Part shown: piece by piece, positions 14,450 to 14,682 of the stretch
How positions within the stretch are numbered: position 1 is the first letter of the stretch
Layout of the letters: every line of letters starts with the position of its first letter
Source: Rickettsia typhi
GTDB taxonomy: Bacteria > Pseudomonadota > Alphaproteobacteria > Rickettsiales > UBA1997
Direction of reading: 5' to 3'
NCBI GenBank assembly: GCA_945898025.1
Contig: CAMDGT010000006.1
Span: forward strand, 1 to 14,682
Length of the DNA stretch: 14,682 nt
Notes under the pieces: generated by a model
The model's database searches: none
What the model was told of the DNA's origin: nothing
Seen by the model: the letters and a program-made list of their open reading frames with translations, nothing else
Program-made: the position numbers and the translations under genes

Positions 14450-14682
14450 ATGAGAATAATAATAAATCAAGCATTAACACAGAAAGCTCAAGATTTACTT
14501 ATGAAGTTAAATTCAGAAGATGTTTTTGCTAAGAGACTAAAGACAATTATCGCTTCTTTTAATCATCCAATTAAAACGGTAGCAGATATATTTGATGTTG
14601 ATTCAGTCACTAACCAGATGGACAAAGAAACTAAAGAGAAGTGGCATTAAAGGCTTGGTATGAGAAAGGAATGCGGACTCCA
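14450..14682 (+). pseudogene. IS630-family transposase, N-terminal part, frameshifted and cut by the window edge
   Basis: The first frame (14450-14650) encodes 66 residues with a helix-turn-helix region, FAKRLKTIIASFNHPIKTVA and DIFDVDSVTNQMDKETKEKW, as in the N terminus of IS630-type (Tc1/mariner-like) transposases. It stops at TAA 14648-14650. From 14644 the -1 frame continues without a stop to the window end as ALKAWYEKGMRTP, which is the expected continuation of the helix-turn-helix linker. The frame therefore changes near 14642-14646. No slippery heptamer such as A-AAA-AAG lies there, so I favour a mutation over programmed frameshifting. The DDE catalytic part lies outside the window. 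Confidence 0.75.

Overview
The window is very AT-rich and has long runs of A and T in the coding sequence. It carries single-copy housekeeping genes whose motifs and order are alphaproteobacterial: an AddB of the alphaproteobacterial type, a MurU-like nucleotidyltransferase, a short RNase D, lptA-lptB, and crcB-rluC. Start codons mostly lack a clear Shine-Dalgarno sequence. The low GC, the decayed insertion sequences and the dispersed palindromic repeats suggest a host-associated, Rickettsiales- or Holosporales-like alphaproteobacterium. That placement is inference from composition and gene content.

Layout. (1) Positions 1-783, minus: 5' part of typA/bipA, a ribosome-associated GTPase, cut by the window edge. 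(2) 784-2701: a repeat-rich accessory zone around one GNAT acetyltransferase gene (1484-1978, minus). It holds at least three copies of a palindrome-rich, REP-like element, several other GC-rich hairpin elements, a chimeric repeat-derived ORF and a possible C-terminal remnant of a lost gene. (3) 2702-9025, minus: addB, ftsK and an uncharacterised protein of 275 residues. (4) 9026-9509: a decayed IS1595-type transposase remnant with in-frame stops and a frameshift. (5) 9510-10930, minus: rnd followed by a MurU-like sugar-1-phosphate nucleotidyltransferase. (6) 10931-11449: a divergent intergenic region full of inverted repeats. (7) 11450-14117, plus: lptA-lptB-crcB-rluC, four tightly packed and partly overlapping genes that look like one transcription unit. 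(8) 14118-14449: two unrelated short tandem repeats, one of A-tracts phased at 11 bp and one of G-runs. (9) 14450-14682, plus: 5' end of a frameshifted IS630-type transposase gene.

Functionally the core genes cover chromosome handling (FtsK translocation and dimer resolution; AddB in double-strand-break processing), outer-membrane building (LptA and LptB of the LPS exporter; a possible peptidoglycan-recycling nucleotidyltransferase), RNA maturation (RNase D, RluC), translation (TypA) and fluoride export (CrcB). I found no convincing new multi-gene system. The most unusual items are the uncharacterised 8198-9025 protein beside a transposase remnant, the clustered palindromes in front of lptA, the phased A-tract and G-run repeats, and the repeat-built zone around the GNAT gene.
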